DNA of 9,760 bases from Acidobacteriota bacterium (GTDB lineage Bacteria > Acidobacteriota > Terriglobia > Terriglobales > Acidobacteriaceae), in assembly GCA_021780095.1 (NCBI GenBank), contig JAJXZK010000254.1:1-9760 (forward strand), written 5' to 3'. Within the stretch, counting starts at the first letter, position 1. The number at the start of each line of letters is the position of its first letter. A model generated the notes under the pieces. That model did not search any database. It had not been told where the DNA came from and was given only the letters and a program-made list of their open reading frames with translations. Position numbers and translations under genes: made by a program. Positions 1-6,416 of the stretch are shown in pieces.

Positions 1-11
1 GCCGAGAGATC

Positions 12-89
12 AAAAAACAGGTCCCTCCATTCCGCCCGCCAAAACTGGCGCGGTCCGGTCGAGTCGCCCAGGCGACCAGGAATGACACC
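12..89 (-). terminator. Folded 3' element with T6 tract downstream of the RNase T2 gene
   Basis: This stretch follows the RNase T2 stop codon when read on the minus strand. It holds nested inverted repeats: CATTCC (28-33) pairs with GGAATG (79-84); inside lie CGCCA (37-41) with TGGCG (46-50), and GTCGCC (63-68) with GGCGAC (71-76). Together they give a closing stem over two hairpins. On the minus strand a run of six T (12-17) follows about ten bases after the outer stem. That resembles an intrinsic terminator, but the distance from stem to T tract is longer than usual. From memory, the layout (GTGTCATTCC, hairpins, GGAAT, T-rich end) also resembles dispersed intergenic repeats of Acidobacteriota. 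Either reading, or both, is possible. No gene is supported in 1-123. Confidence 0.4.
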
Positions 90-123
90 TCTTCGATTGG
101 CCTGGAGTAGGGCTGCGTTTGCT

Positions 124-822
124 CTATTGGGCTGCCGGAATCCGGATGGAGTTGGAAGTGCAGTCGCGCACGGCCTGGCAGGCGGTGGGCTGCAGATCTT
201 TGCCAAGGCAGAATTCGACTGCGGAAAGATAGCGATTGTGACAGCTAACGGCGATATCGTCGGAAGAGATTCCGGGATTGGCGTCGGTGAACATCTGCTT
301 GATCGCACCCGCGCTGCGGGTGGTGGTGCGGCTGGGGCTGACCAGCGGCGGGGGAATCTGGATAGAGTCGAAGGCCTTGCGGATAACGCCGAAGTACTGT
401 TTCGCGGTGAGCCCGGAGCAGGCGCCGTGCGTGGTCCACTCATGTTGGATGAGGCGCGGGTCGGGCATAATGTCGAGCACGGCGGAGGGATTCGATAATC
501 CAGGCGCGCTGGAACAGGCCGAAGGCCATTGGCCGTTGTTGAGCTGCGGCCATAAGCCGTGGACGACAAATCCCGGATGAGCGCCGCCACATTGCGGATT
601 GCCGGGATGGCCATGGCAATATTCCGGCGACCAGGAGAGGGTGAACAGAAAGTAGTCAAAATTGCCGCTGGGGAGCGGGGATTCCATGTCGGCTGCGCGT
701 GCGCCGGACACGGCTGTGCGTGCGCGGGACAATCTTCCTGCGGGAAATCTTCTTGGCTGCTGACAGCCTAACGAGATCAACAAAACAACCACGCAAAGCG
801 AGGACAGGGTTCGACGCAGCAT
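124..822 (-). CDS. Ribonuclease T2 family protein, probable lipoprotein
   Basis: A 232-residue RNase T2-family endoribonuclease, which in this family cleaves RNA via 2',3'-cyclic phosphates. Both catalytic signatures are present: CAS I FVVHGLWP (residues 85-92, catalytic H88) and CAS II HEWTTHGACS (127-136, with E128 and H132). The entry strand SWSPEYC (63-69) is also typical. Residues 1-20 form a basic start, a hydrophobic stretch (LCVVVLLISLG) and C20, which reads as an approximate lipobox, so the enzyme is probably exported and perhaps lipid-anchored; residues 21-53 look like a linker. Many cysteines (C69, C78, C103, C135 among others) suit disulfide bonding outside the cytoplasm. The ATG start is supported by AGGAGG at 832-837, nine bases upstream. 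It stands alone, 282 bp downstream of ald. Likely role: scavenging extracellular or periplasmic RNA for nucleotides and phosphate (inference). Confidence 0.93.
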   Translation of the reverse strand: MLRRTLSSLCVVVLLISLGCQQPRRFPAGRLSRARTAVSGARAADMESPLPSGNFDYFLFTLSWSPEYCHGHPGNPQCGGAHPGFVVHGLWPQLNNGQWPSACSSAPGLSNPSAVLDIMPDPRLIQHEWTTHGACSGLTAKQYFGVIRKAFDSIQIPPPLVSPSRTTTRSAGAIKQMFTDANPGISSDDIAVSCHNRYLSAVEFCLGKDLQPTACQAVRDCTSNSIRIPAAQ

Positions 823-1104
823 GTTTCCTTTCCTCCTGGGGATGGGGTGGAACGTCGGCGAAACTTGGAACCAAACCTACAGCAAAGCGGGAGGACTTAT
901 GTTGATACGGACGCAGGAACCTGCCCGGAAGACGCAAACAATCCGTGCGAGGCAGGATATGTCATCACCCCGCAGGGATCACACTGCGGCAATGTTGACC
1001 GCCATGGTAACGGGCGGCGAATCAAAACTACTCCGCCGATGTTTTTTGCTGGGAAAAGCTGCGCGGAAAGTTATCGCTACATCGACGCCGATAGGAAATT
1101 GGCG
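823..1104. other. Intergenic leader of the RNase T2 gene with two GGAACC-centred palindromes
   Basis: This 282-bp gap separates the end of ald from the start of the RNase T2 gene, both on the minus strand. It contains TTGGAACCAA (865-874) and GCAGGAACCTGC (913-924), two palindromes with the same GGAACC core, their centres 49 bp apart, lying about 45 and 95 bp before the RNase start. They are possible regulator sites. A TATCG (1072-1076) / CGATA (1089-1093) hairpin just after ald is a weak terminator candidate without a T tract. I found no convincing -35/-10 pair. A doubtful plus-strand ORF is listed separately. Confidence 0.35.
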
Positions 1105-1108
1105 CTAA
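899..1108 (+). CDS. Doubtful small ORF, 69 aa
   Basis: An ATG at 899 is preceded by GGGAGGAC (SD-like GGAGG ending five bases before the start) and opens a 69-codon frame that fills the gap between the RNase T2 gene and ald, overlapping the 3' end of ald by four bases in convergent orientation. The product would be a basic, arginine-rich protein with no motif I recognise. Third-position GC is only about 56 % and it uses ATA, CTA and AGG codons, unlike the neighbouring genes. The SD-like site and lack of any competing gene argue for it; composition argues against. Probably a chance ORF. Confidence 0.2.
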   Translation: MLIRTQEPARKTQTIRARQDMSSPRRDHTAAMLTAMVTGGESKLLRRCFLLGKAARKVIATSTPIGNWR

Positions 1109-2220
1109 TGCACCAGTTTGAGAACGGATTGCCAGGGCTTGCCCTGGGATTCCGCAACAGGCTTGCAGGTGAGAACGCCGTCGTAGGTGTTGACGCCATC
1201 CTGCAGACCGGGATCGGCTTCAATGGCGGCTTTGGGGCCGAGCGTTGCCAGCCGCAGCACATATGGGAAGGTCGCGTTGGTCAGGCCCATCGTCGAGGTA
1301 TGCGGCACCGCTGCCGGCATGTTGGTGACGCAATAATGCACCACGCCATCGAGCACGTAGGACGGATCGCTGTGGGTGGTGGGACGAGCCGTCTCGATGC
1401 AGCCACCCTGATCGATGGCCACGTCGACGATGACAGCACCTTTCTTCATGGTGGAGACCATCGCCCGAGTGACGATTTTGGGTGCGGCGGCGCCGGGGAT
1501 CAACACGCCGCCGATGAGAAGATCCGCTTCGCGAGCGGCGCGGCTGACGTTGTAGGAGTTGGAGGCGAGGGTGTAGACGCGACCGTTGAAGATGTCGTCC
1601 AGTTCGCGCAGGCGATTCAGATTCATGTCGATGATGGTGACTTTCGCGCCCATCCCGAGCGCAACTTTGGCGGCATTGGTGCCGACAATGCCGCCACCGA
1701 TGATGCAGACATTCCCAGGAGGCACGCCGGGGACACCGCCCAGGAGCACGCCGCGGCCACCTTTTTCTTTTTCCAGATGCGCAGCGCCCACCTGTACCGA
1801 CATGCGGCCTGCGACTTCTGACATGGGCGTCAGCAGCGGCAGCGTGCCGGCTTTGTCGCGAATGGTTTCATAGGCAATGCCGATGACTTTCTTCTCCAGT
1901 AGCTTGGCGGTCAACGCGGGAACAGGCGCGAGATGCAGATACGTGAACAGCACCAGGCCTTCACGGAAATGACCGTATTCTTTCTCGACCGGCTCCTTGA
2001 CCTTGACGATGATGTCGGAAAGACGCCAGACGTCGTAGGCCAAGCCGACAATTTCCGCACCGGCAGATTGATATTCGTCATCGGGAAGCGAGGAGAGAGC
2101 TCCCGCACTGGTTTCGACCAGAACCGTGTGGCCCGCCTCCACCAGAGCTTTGACGCCAGCGGGGGTGACGCCCACGCGGCTTTCGTGATCTTTTACTTCT
2201 TTGGGAACACCGAGAATCAT
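1105..2220 (-). CDS. ald: Alanine dehydrogenase
   Basis: A 371-residue NAD-dependent L-alanine dehydrogenase: L-alanine + NAD+ + water to pyruvate, ammonia and NADH, reversible, cytoplasmic. Length equals typical bacterial Ald. Key residues known from the family are present: R15 in [18 protein letters not shown]75 in VKVKEPV, H96 in TYLHLAPVP, the NAD-binding loop GGGIVG (175-180) in the Rossmann fold with D198 ending the second strand (TIIDMN), and D270 in VDVAIDQGG. The start MILGVPKEV is the canonical N-terminus and has a good RBS (AAGGAGA, 2226-2232). It lies 31 bp downstream of an aldehyde dehydrogenase gene on the same strand, so the two are probably one transcript with ald second. Expected role: using alanine as carbon and nitrogen source, or alanine synthesis when ammonia is abundant. 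No truncation or unusual residue seen. Confidence 0.97.
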   Translation of the reverse strand: MILGVPKEVKDHESRVGVTPAGVKALVEAGHTVLVETSAGALSSLPDDEYQSAGAEIVGLAYDVWRLSDIIVKVKEPVEKEYGHFREGLVLFTYLHLAPVPALTAKLLEKKVIGIAYETIRDKAGTLPLLTPMSEVAGRMSVQVGAAHLEKEKGGRGVLLGGVPGVPPGNVCIIGGGIVGTNAAKVALGMGAKVTIIDMNLNRLRELDDIFNGRVYTLASNSYNVSRAAREADLLIGGVLIPGAAAPKIVTRAMVSTMKKGAVIVDVAIDQGGCIETARPTTHSDPSYVLDGVVHYCVTNMPAAVPHTSTMGLTNATFPYVLRLATLGPKAAIEADPGLQDGVNTYDGVLTCKPVAESQGKPWQSVLKLVH

Positions 2221-2225
2221 GGATT

Positions 2226-2232
2226 TCTCCTT
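2226..2232 (-). promoter_or_regulatory. Ribosome binding site of ald
   Basis: AAGGAGA on the minus strand, five bases before the ald ATG, inside the 31-bp gap after the aldehyde dehydrogenase stop codon. The strong site fixes the start and indicates independent re-initiation within a shared transcript rather than translational coupling. Confidence 0.7.
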
Positions 2233-2251
2233 GTCGACTTACTCCGCTGCT

Positions 2252-3763
2252 TTAATCGTCGATCTGGGCTCGTTGCAGGCGATCGGAATAATCGACGTAG
2301 ACGGACTTCCACGTGGTGTAGAAATCGAGCGCGCCGCTGCCGCCTTCCCGATGGCCGTTGCCGGTCTGCTTGACGCCGCCAAAGGGCAGATGCACTTCTG
2401 CGCCAATGGTGGGGGCATTGATATAGACGATGCCAGTGTCGATGTCGCGCATGGCGCGATAGGCCTGGTTGACGTCGCGGGTATAGATGGCGGCGGACAG
2501 ACCGTAGTCGACATCATTGGCGATTTGAAGGGCGTGCTCAAAGGTGTCAAACTCCAACAGGCTGAGCACGGGGCCGAAGACTTCTTCGCGCGCGATACGC
2601 ATGGACGGCTTCACCCCGCCAAAAATGGTGGGAGCGAAAAAATATCCATCCGCATAGGCTTTGCCCTGGAGACGTTTGCCGCCGGTGAGCAATTTTGCGC
2701 CTTCGTCGACCGCGATTTTGACGTACATGGCGCTGGTTTCCACCTGTTGCTGATTAACCAGCGGACCGACCTGCACGCTTCTTTCCAGGCCGTTGCCGAT
2801 GCGCAGCTTGCGGGTGCGCTCGACTAATTGCTCGGTGAATCGACGGGCAACTTTTTTGTGCAGCAGAATGCGACTGGTGGCGGTGCAGCGCTGGCCGGTG
2901 GTTCCGAAGGCTCCCCAGAGCGCGCCTTCGACGGCCAGATCGAGATTGGCATCGTCCATTACGATCATGGCGTTCTTGCCGCCAAGCTCGAGCGAGCACG
3001 GTTTAAAGCCAGCGGCTGCGGCCATGCCGACGGCGCGGCCGACTTCGCTCGATCCCGTGAGACTGATGGCGTTGACGTCGGGATGCTCGACCAGGGGCAT
3101 GCCAACCTGGCTGCCGGAGCCGGAAACGATGTTGACGACGCCCGCAGGCAGACCGGCATCGAGCAGCGCCTGCACCAGGTTGTAGGTGGAAAGCGGCGTG
3201 GCCTGCGCGGGTTTAATGATGCAAGTGTTGCCGCAAACGATGGCCGGCAGCAGTTTCCATGAAGGGATCGCCATGGGGAAATTCCATGGGGTGATCATGC
3301 CGCAGACGCCGACCGGCATGCGCACGCTCATGGCAAACTTATTTTGCAACTCGGAGGGAGTGGTGTTGCCGAACATGCGGCGTCCTTCGCCGGCCATGTA
3401 GAAAGCAGTGTCGATGGCTTCCTGCACATCGCCCCGGGTTTCCTCCAGCACCTTGCCCATTTCGCGGGTCATGTCGCGCGCGTATTGCTCTTTGCGTTCG
3501 GTCAGGATTTCGCCGGCACGGAAAAGAATCTCCGCGCGCTTAGGAGCGGGCACCAGGCGCCACGCTTTGAAAGCTTCTTTCGCTGCCGCAACGGCGTCGG
3601 AAACATCTCGTGTGTCTGACGAGGGAAAGGTGCCGACGAGGTCGCGATTTTTCGCGGGATTGCGATTCTCAAACGTTTTGCGGGAGTGGGCGCTGACCCA
3701 CTTGCCACCAATCAAATTTTTAAAATTGCGGGTACTGTTTTTTGCGGTTGCCATTGCCTTCAC
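2252..3763 (-). CDS. Aldehyde dehydrogenase family protein (NAD(P)-dependent)
   Basis: A full-length 503-residue aldehyde dehydrogenase that oxidises an aldehyde to its acid with NAD(P)+, via a cysteine thioester. Family residues are present: PWNFP (159-163, oxyanion N161), IIKPAQ (182-187, cofactor K184), TGSSEVG (236-242), general base E259 in LELGGKN, nucleophile C293 in [11 protein letters not shown], and E394 in EEVFGP. The C-terminal part, [15 protein letters not shown] followed by TGNGHREGG (448-475), recalls the subgroup around alpha-ketoglutaric-semialdehyde and aminoadipate-semialdehyde dehydrogenases, but substrate cannot be read from sequence. Start is uncertain: the longest frame begins with GTG at 3763; an ATG at 3754 ([11 protein letters not shown], 500 residues) is at least as likely, and neither has a strong SD. 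The ald gene follows after 31 bp, suggesting joint use in catabolism of an amino acid or amine-derived aldehyde (inference). Confidence 0.95.
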   Translation of the reverse strand: MKAMATAKNSTRNFKNLIGGKWVSAHSRKTFENRNPAKNRDLVGTFPSSDTRDVSDAVAAAKEAFKAWRLVPAPKRAEILFRAGEILTERKEQYARDMTREMGKVLEETRGDVQEAIDTAFYMAGEGRRMFGNTTPSELQNKFAMSVRMPVGVCGMITPWNFPMAIPSWKLLPAIVCGNTCIIKPAQATPLSTYNLVQALLDAGLPAGVVNIVSGSGSQVGMPLVEHPDVNAISLTGSSEVGRAVGMAAAAGFKPCSLELGGKNAMIVMDDANLDLAVEGALWGAFGTTGQRCTATSRILLHKKVARRFTEQLVERTRKLRIGNGLERSVQVGPLVNQQQVETSAMYVKIAVDEGAKLLTGGKRLQGKAYADGYFFAPTIFGGVKPSMRIAREEVFGPVLSLLEFDTFEHALQIANDVDYGLSAAIYTRDVNQAYRAMRDIDTGIVYINAPTIGAEVHLPFGGVKQTGNGHREGGSGALDFYTTWKSVYVDYSDRLQRAQIDD

Positions 3764-3822
3764 TCGGCTTTCTCTAATTCTGAAATTGCAGGTTGCCTTT
3801 GCTGCCCGATAGAGGATACATC

Positions 3823-3853
3823 AAACCTTCCCTACCGGATGTGATGGAGGTTT
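3823..3853 (-). terminator. Weak hairpin between the Pr6Pr-like gene and aldehyde dehydrogenase gene
   Basis: On the minus strand AAACCTCC (3853-3846) can pair with GGAAGGTTT (3831-3823) with one bulge and a loop of about 14 bases. It begins at the stop codon of the Pr6Pr-like gene. Only three T follow, so termination would be weak; it may just separate two transcription units. No convincing promoter was found in the remaining 59 bp before the aldehyde dehydrogenase start. Confidence 0.25.
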
Positions 3854-4536
3854 TATGTGACGGATGCGAGGGCGGGGGATGAGCGGGCGGTCCATCGGCC
3901 TATGGCGACGAACAACAGACCCAGCTCGAAGAATGCGAACAACAATTGCGACGCGTGGAGGAGAGCGCGGGTCCATCCAATGGTATCAACATCGATGAAG
4001 TAGTACGGATACCAGTGGAAGGCGAAGTCGCGTACCAGGGTGTAGGCCATGTAGACCAGGGGAAAGGCGAGCCAGCGGACAGCGTCGCTCCAGCGAAGCG
4101 TGAATTTGGGTACAAGGAAGATCCAGAAAGCGATGTAGAGCACTGGAATGACATCATGCAGCAGGACATCGGCAATCTTTCGCGTGCCTTGCGGATTCCA
4201 CAGATGGCGAAGCAGCAAGCTGTAGGTTGTGCCCGCGATGGCGATGTAAACAGCGGTTGCCGACTGGGTGGAAGGCCGCAGGAAAAACTGTCCGGCTACC
4301 GCATGGGCCGCGAGCAGCGGAAAGGTTGCGACAAGCGCCACCAGGAGGTTGGTCAGAATGGTGAAGAAGCTGAAGTAATTGAGAATCGCGTGGAGCGAAT
4401 GACCGGGCGCGGCTTGTTGAACCATCAGCAGTAACTGGAGCACCAGCGCGAACCATGCAACGGCGGCAATCACCGCCAGTGCGCCGCGTGTCGGTTGGGT
4501 CAGGCTGGTTGCTGTGTTGACTGAAGATTCGGCCAT
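3853..4536 (-). CDS. Pr6Pr family membrane protein, function unknown
   Basis: A 227-residue integral membrane protein with six predicted helices at about 18-40, 49-78, 94-111, 123-143, 152-173 and 189-213. Features I associate with the Pr6Pr family are visible: YFSFFTILTN at 54-63 in the second helix, LRHLWNPQG (109-117), LLHDVIPVLY (125-134) with a conserved-looking His-Asp before the fourth helix, FPLVYMAYTLVRD (158-170), and YPYYFIDVDTIGW (176-188). Nothing is known of the biochemical role, and no catalytic motif is evident beyond the buried His, Asp and Arg residues. The ATG at 4536 has no clear SD upstream, but the next in-frame Met (M38) would remove the first helix, so this start is kept. 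It lies 110 bp downstream of the outer-membrane protein gene on the same strand; co-transcription is possible but not shown. Confidence 0.78.
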   Translation of the reverse strand: MAESSVNTATSLTQPTRGALAVIAAVAWFALVLQLLLMVQQAAPGHSLHAILNYFSFFTILTNLLVALVATFPLLAAHAVAGQFFLRPSTQSATAVYIAIAGTTYSLLLRHLWNPQGTRKIADVLLHDVIPVLYIAFWIFLVPKFTLRWSDAVRWLAFPLVYMAYTLVRDFAFHWYPYYFIDVDTIGWTRALLHASQLLFAFFELGLLFVAIGRWTARSSPALASVT

Positions 4537-4646
4537 GGGATTCTATCGGGGGCGGCGTCAAATTGTCTCAGCCCAAACGACGGCTTGCATGGGCCACCTG
4601 GCTTCCCTGGTTGACCCCGGCTTTGTTACCGCAAAATTCAACGGGC

Positions 4647-5483
4647 CTACTGCCTTCCGAAGCGATAAACCATCCCCAACATTATCCCCTGATTGTGATC
4701 GAAGTTTCCGCCAAAATGATCCATCAACATGTGCGGAGAAAGCCGAACGGCGAGGCCGGGGCTCAGGTTGTAATCCAGGTGGATGCTGGCGATGGCTGCG
4801 GCAACGTTGCTGGCGGGATAAAAGCCCACCGTCTGGGGCGGAAACGGGCCGGTGTTCTGGTCGAAGTACCCATAGATATCGCCCACCTGCAGGGCAGTGC
4901 TGACAGAAATCCTGGAATTGCCATAGAAGCGATAGATGGGGCCAATGGTGAAGGGGAACACGCTGAATTTCGCGTTGTAGGTATTGTTGCCTCCGCCGTT
5001 GACAGCGCCGAGAGAATTGTTTCCGTACAGGCCGCGGGCATCGGCGATGATGCCGAAGCGAGGATTGAAATAGCGCGTCACTCCCAGCGTCCAGCCGCCC
5101 ATGCCGGAGTTATGCAGATCCGGCCCGGGACGAAAGCGCATGTACTGACCGCCGACATAAATTTCCCAGCGCTGAGTGTAAGTTTCCGTCACCAGCGCGG
5201 CTTCGCGGCGTTGCTTGGTTTGCAGGCGGCGATTCTCCAGACTGCGCCGGGTGTTTTGCGTCTGCTCCGGACCGGAAGATGACGAGGATTTAGGCTGGAG
5301 TTGCGGGGTAGTGTCCTGAGCCTGCAATGGAGAAGCCATGCAGCTGATAACGCAAACCAGGACGAGACATGCGAGGCTGAAACCGAGGGAGCGAAGACCG
5401 GAAGCAGCGGCGCGGCGCGGTGACACGGACCTGAAAATTGGCAAGGGAAAGGAACGGGCTCCCTGGGTGAACTGAGACAGCAC
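4647..5483 (-). CDS. Outer membrane beta-barrel protein, hypothetical
   Basis: A 278-residue exported protein. Residues 1-55 form an unusually long, arginine-rich start, then a hydrophobic segment (36-50) and a plausible signal peptidase I site at LQA/QD (after A55). Residues 57-100 are a Ser/Gln/Arg-rich linker, predicted disordered or helical. From about 105 on, alternating strands with aromatic girdles (RWEIYVGGQYMRF, WTLGVTRYFN, FGIIADARG, FTIGPIYRFYG, SIHLDYNL) and a last strand GIMLGMVYRFG are typical of a small OmpA-like or OmpW-like barrel, probably eight strands. The start is GTG at 5483, chosen because AGGAG lies six bases upstream; a start closer to the hydrophobic segment would give a more standard signal peptide but lacks comparable support. 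Function unknown; it may be a structural or adhesion-type envelope protein. It diverges from the cytochrome c gene. Confidence 0.85.
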   Translation of the reverse strand: MLSQFTQGARSFPLPIFRSVSPRRAAASGLRSLGFSLACLVLVCVISCMASPLQAQDTTPQLQPKSSSSSGPEQTQNTRRSLENRRLQTKQRREAALVTETYTQRWEIYVGGQYMRFRPGPDLHNSGMGGWTLGVTRYFNPRFGIIADARGLYGNNSLGAVNGGGNNTYNAKFSVFPFTIGPIYRFYGNSRISVSTALQVGDIYGYFDQNTGPFPPQTVGFYPASNVAAAIASIHLDYNLSPGLAVRLSPHMLMDHFGGNFDHNQGIMLGMVYRFGRQ

Positions 5484-5489
5484 TTTTTT

Positions 5490-5494
5490 CTCCT
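5490..5494 (-). promoter_or_regulatory. Ribosome binding site fixing the GTG start of the beta-barrel gene
   Basis: AGGAG on the minus strand followed by six A and then GTG. The spacing of six bases is ideal, and this is what decides for the GTG start at 5483 and the long N-terminal region of the signal peptide. Confidence 0.65.
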
Positions 5495-5505
5495 AAGTCT
5501 CCATT

Positions 5506-5523
5506 AAATCATTTAAATCATTT
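5506..5523. repeat. Two tandem copies of AAATCATTT
   Basis: Two exact head-to-tail 9-bp units (5506-5514 and 5515-5523) in the divergent region between the beta-barrel gene and the cytochrome c gene. The junction makes ATTTAAAT. It is an AT-rich island in GC-rich DNA, 12 bp upstream of the barrel gene's RBS. It may be part of the barrel promoter or a protein-binding site; there is no direct evidence for either. Confidence 0.5.
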
Positions 5524-5543
5524 ACGAGGGTTACGGGACGTAG

Positions 5544-5561
5544 GTAGTCTATCTGTACTAC
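5544..5561. promoter_or_regulatory. Inverted repeat GTAGT-N8-ACTAC in the divergent promoter region
   Basis: A perfect 5-bp dyad with an 8-base spacer, 61 bp before the cytochrome c start. Its right arm lies in the octamer GTACTACA (5555-5562), which recurs at 7671-7678 in the other divergent region of the window. TGTACT (5554-5559) could serve as a weak -10 with TTACGG (5531-5536) as a poor -35, so the dyad would overlap a promoter. A repressor operator is a reasonable guess; the regulator is unknown. Confidence 0.35.
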
Positions 5562-5622
5562 AAGAGAAGAAGCGAAGGCGGCGCGCGCTTCCGCATCCAA
5601 ACTTACGGGGTCAGGAGAGCTT

Positions 5623-6216
5623 ATGAGGTTTTTGATGGGGCTGGTAATCGGGCTGTTATTGGTGCCGATCGGTGCGTTTTTCTACCTGCATTATGGAAAT
5701 CCCCCGGTCGCCGTGGCGGATCCGGCGTTCCCTTTCGAAAAGCAAATTGTGCACGTGCCGCTTCATGCGCGCATTGAGAAAGACATGCCCAAATCGGTGC
5801 CGATTCAGCCCACGGCGGACAATCTGACCGCGGGGGCGCAAATTTATCACCAGAATTGCGCATTCTGCCATGGTTTGAATAATCAGAACTCGACTGTGGC
5901 GCCGCACATGTACCCGCATGCTCCCCAGCTATGGCACGCGCACGGCAGCAACAATGTGGTGGGCGTCAGCGACGATCCGCCGGGAGAAACGTATTGGAAG
6001 GTCGCGACTGGAATTCGCCTGACGGGGATGCCGTCGTTCGAGCAGGTACTGTCCTCGACGCAGATGTGGCAGGTGAGCTTGCTGCTGGCGCATGCCAACA
6101 AGTCGTTGCCGCAGCCGGCGATGGATATTCTGGCCATGCCGCTGAACTTCTCATTGCCAACGCCGCAAGCACCGACACAACAAACACCGGCTCAGCCAAC
6201 ACCAGCCCCGAGATAG
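5623..6216 (+). CDS. Membrane-anchored monohaem c-type cytochrome
   Basis: A 197-residue cytochrome c. Residues 4-24 form an uncleaved-looking signal anchor (LMGLVIGLLLVPIGAFFYL), placing the rest in the periplasm. A single haem-binding site C79-A-F-C82-H83 is preceded by GAQIYHQN, the usual class I helix; M136 in GIRLTGMPSFE is the likely axial Met. Then MWQVSLLLAHANKSLP (148-163) is the C-terminal helix of the fold. The tail from 178 is Pro/Thr/Gln-rich (about 20 residues), probably disordered. ATG is supported by AGGAGAG at 5613-5619. Likely role: electron carrier to or within a respiratory chain; the partner is not in the window. It is transcribed divergently from the barrel gene, with the dyad at 5544-5561 between them, and faces the DUF481 gene. 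It seems to be a single-gene unit. Confidence 0.93.
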   Translation: MRFLMGLVIGLLLVPIGAFFYLHYGNPPVAVADPAFPFEKQIVHVPLHARIEKDMPKSVPIQPTADNLTAGAQIYHQNCAFCHGLNNQNSTVAPHMYPHAPQLWHAHGSNNVVGVSDDPPGETYWKVATGIRLTGMPSFEQVLSSTQMWQVSLLLAHANKSLPQPAMDILAMPLNFSLPTPQAPTQQTPAQPTPAPR

Positions 6217-6416
6217 GGAAACCCAAAAGGGAAACACCGATCCGGCCCCATGCCTCCCGCTTGGACCGGATTGCCCACGGGTCGGGGATGACAATCCTTT
6301 AGGGGGTGAAGCTCCTGTCGAGTTCGCTTAAGTTACGGCCCGGTCGCTGCGGCGAGTCGCGGCCGACAGATTGAACGCTTCGATCACACACCCATGGAAA
6401 ATCCGCTATCGAGGCC
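6217..6416. other. Convergent spacer with weak inverted repeats
   Basis: A 200-bp gap between the ends of the cytochrome c and DUF481 genes. It holds ATCCGG (6240-6245) paired with CCGGAT (6266-6271) over a 20-base loop, and CGGCC (6336-6340) with GGCCG (6361-6365) enclosing TCGC (6344-6347) and GCGA (6352-6355). The second could form a GC-rich stem acting as a terminator in either direction, though no T tract follows. No gene is supported here. Confidence 0.3.

Noticed and set aside
847..1821. A 324-codon plus-strand frame antisense to ald
   Set aside because: It runs opposite to a clear alanine dehydrogenase; composition (His/Gly/Asp-rich) is that of an antisense shadow in GC-rich DNA and it shows no domain.
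1933..2827. Long plus-strand frames (1933-2373, 2201-2827) across ald and the aldehyde dehydrogenase gene
   Set aside because: Antisense shadows of two well-supported enzymes, with no RBS or recognisable domain.
3946..4434. A 162-codon plus-strand frame opposite the Pr6Pr-like gene
   Set aside because: The minus-strand product has six clear membrane helices and family motifs; the opposite frame is highly charged with no features.
4563..5282. A 239-codon plus-strand frame opposite the beta-barrel gene
   Set aside because: The minus-strand product has a signal peptide, barrel strands and a proper RBS; the opposite frame has none of these.
5544..5561. BlaI/MecI-type operator
   Set aside because: The 7-mer TACTACA is reminiscent, but known operators of that family have the TACA...TGTA order, opposite to the arm order here, and no such regulator gene is in the window.
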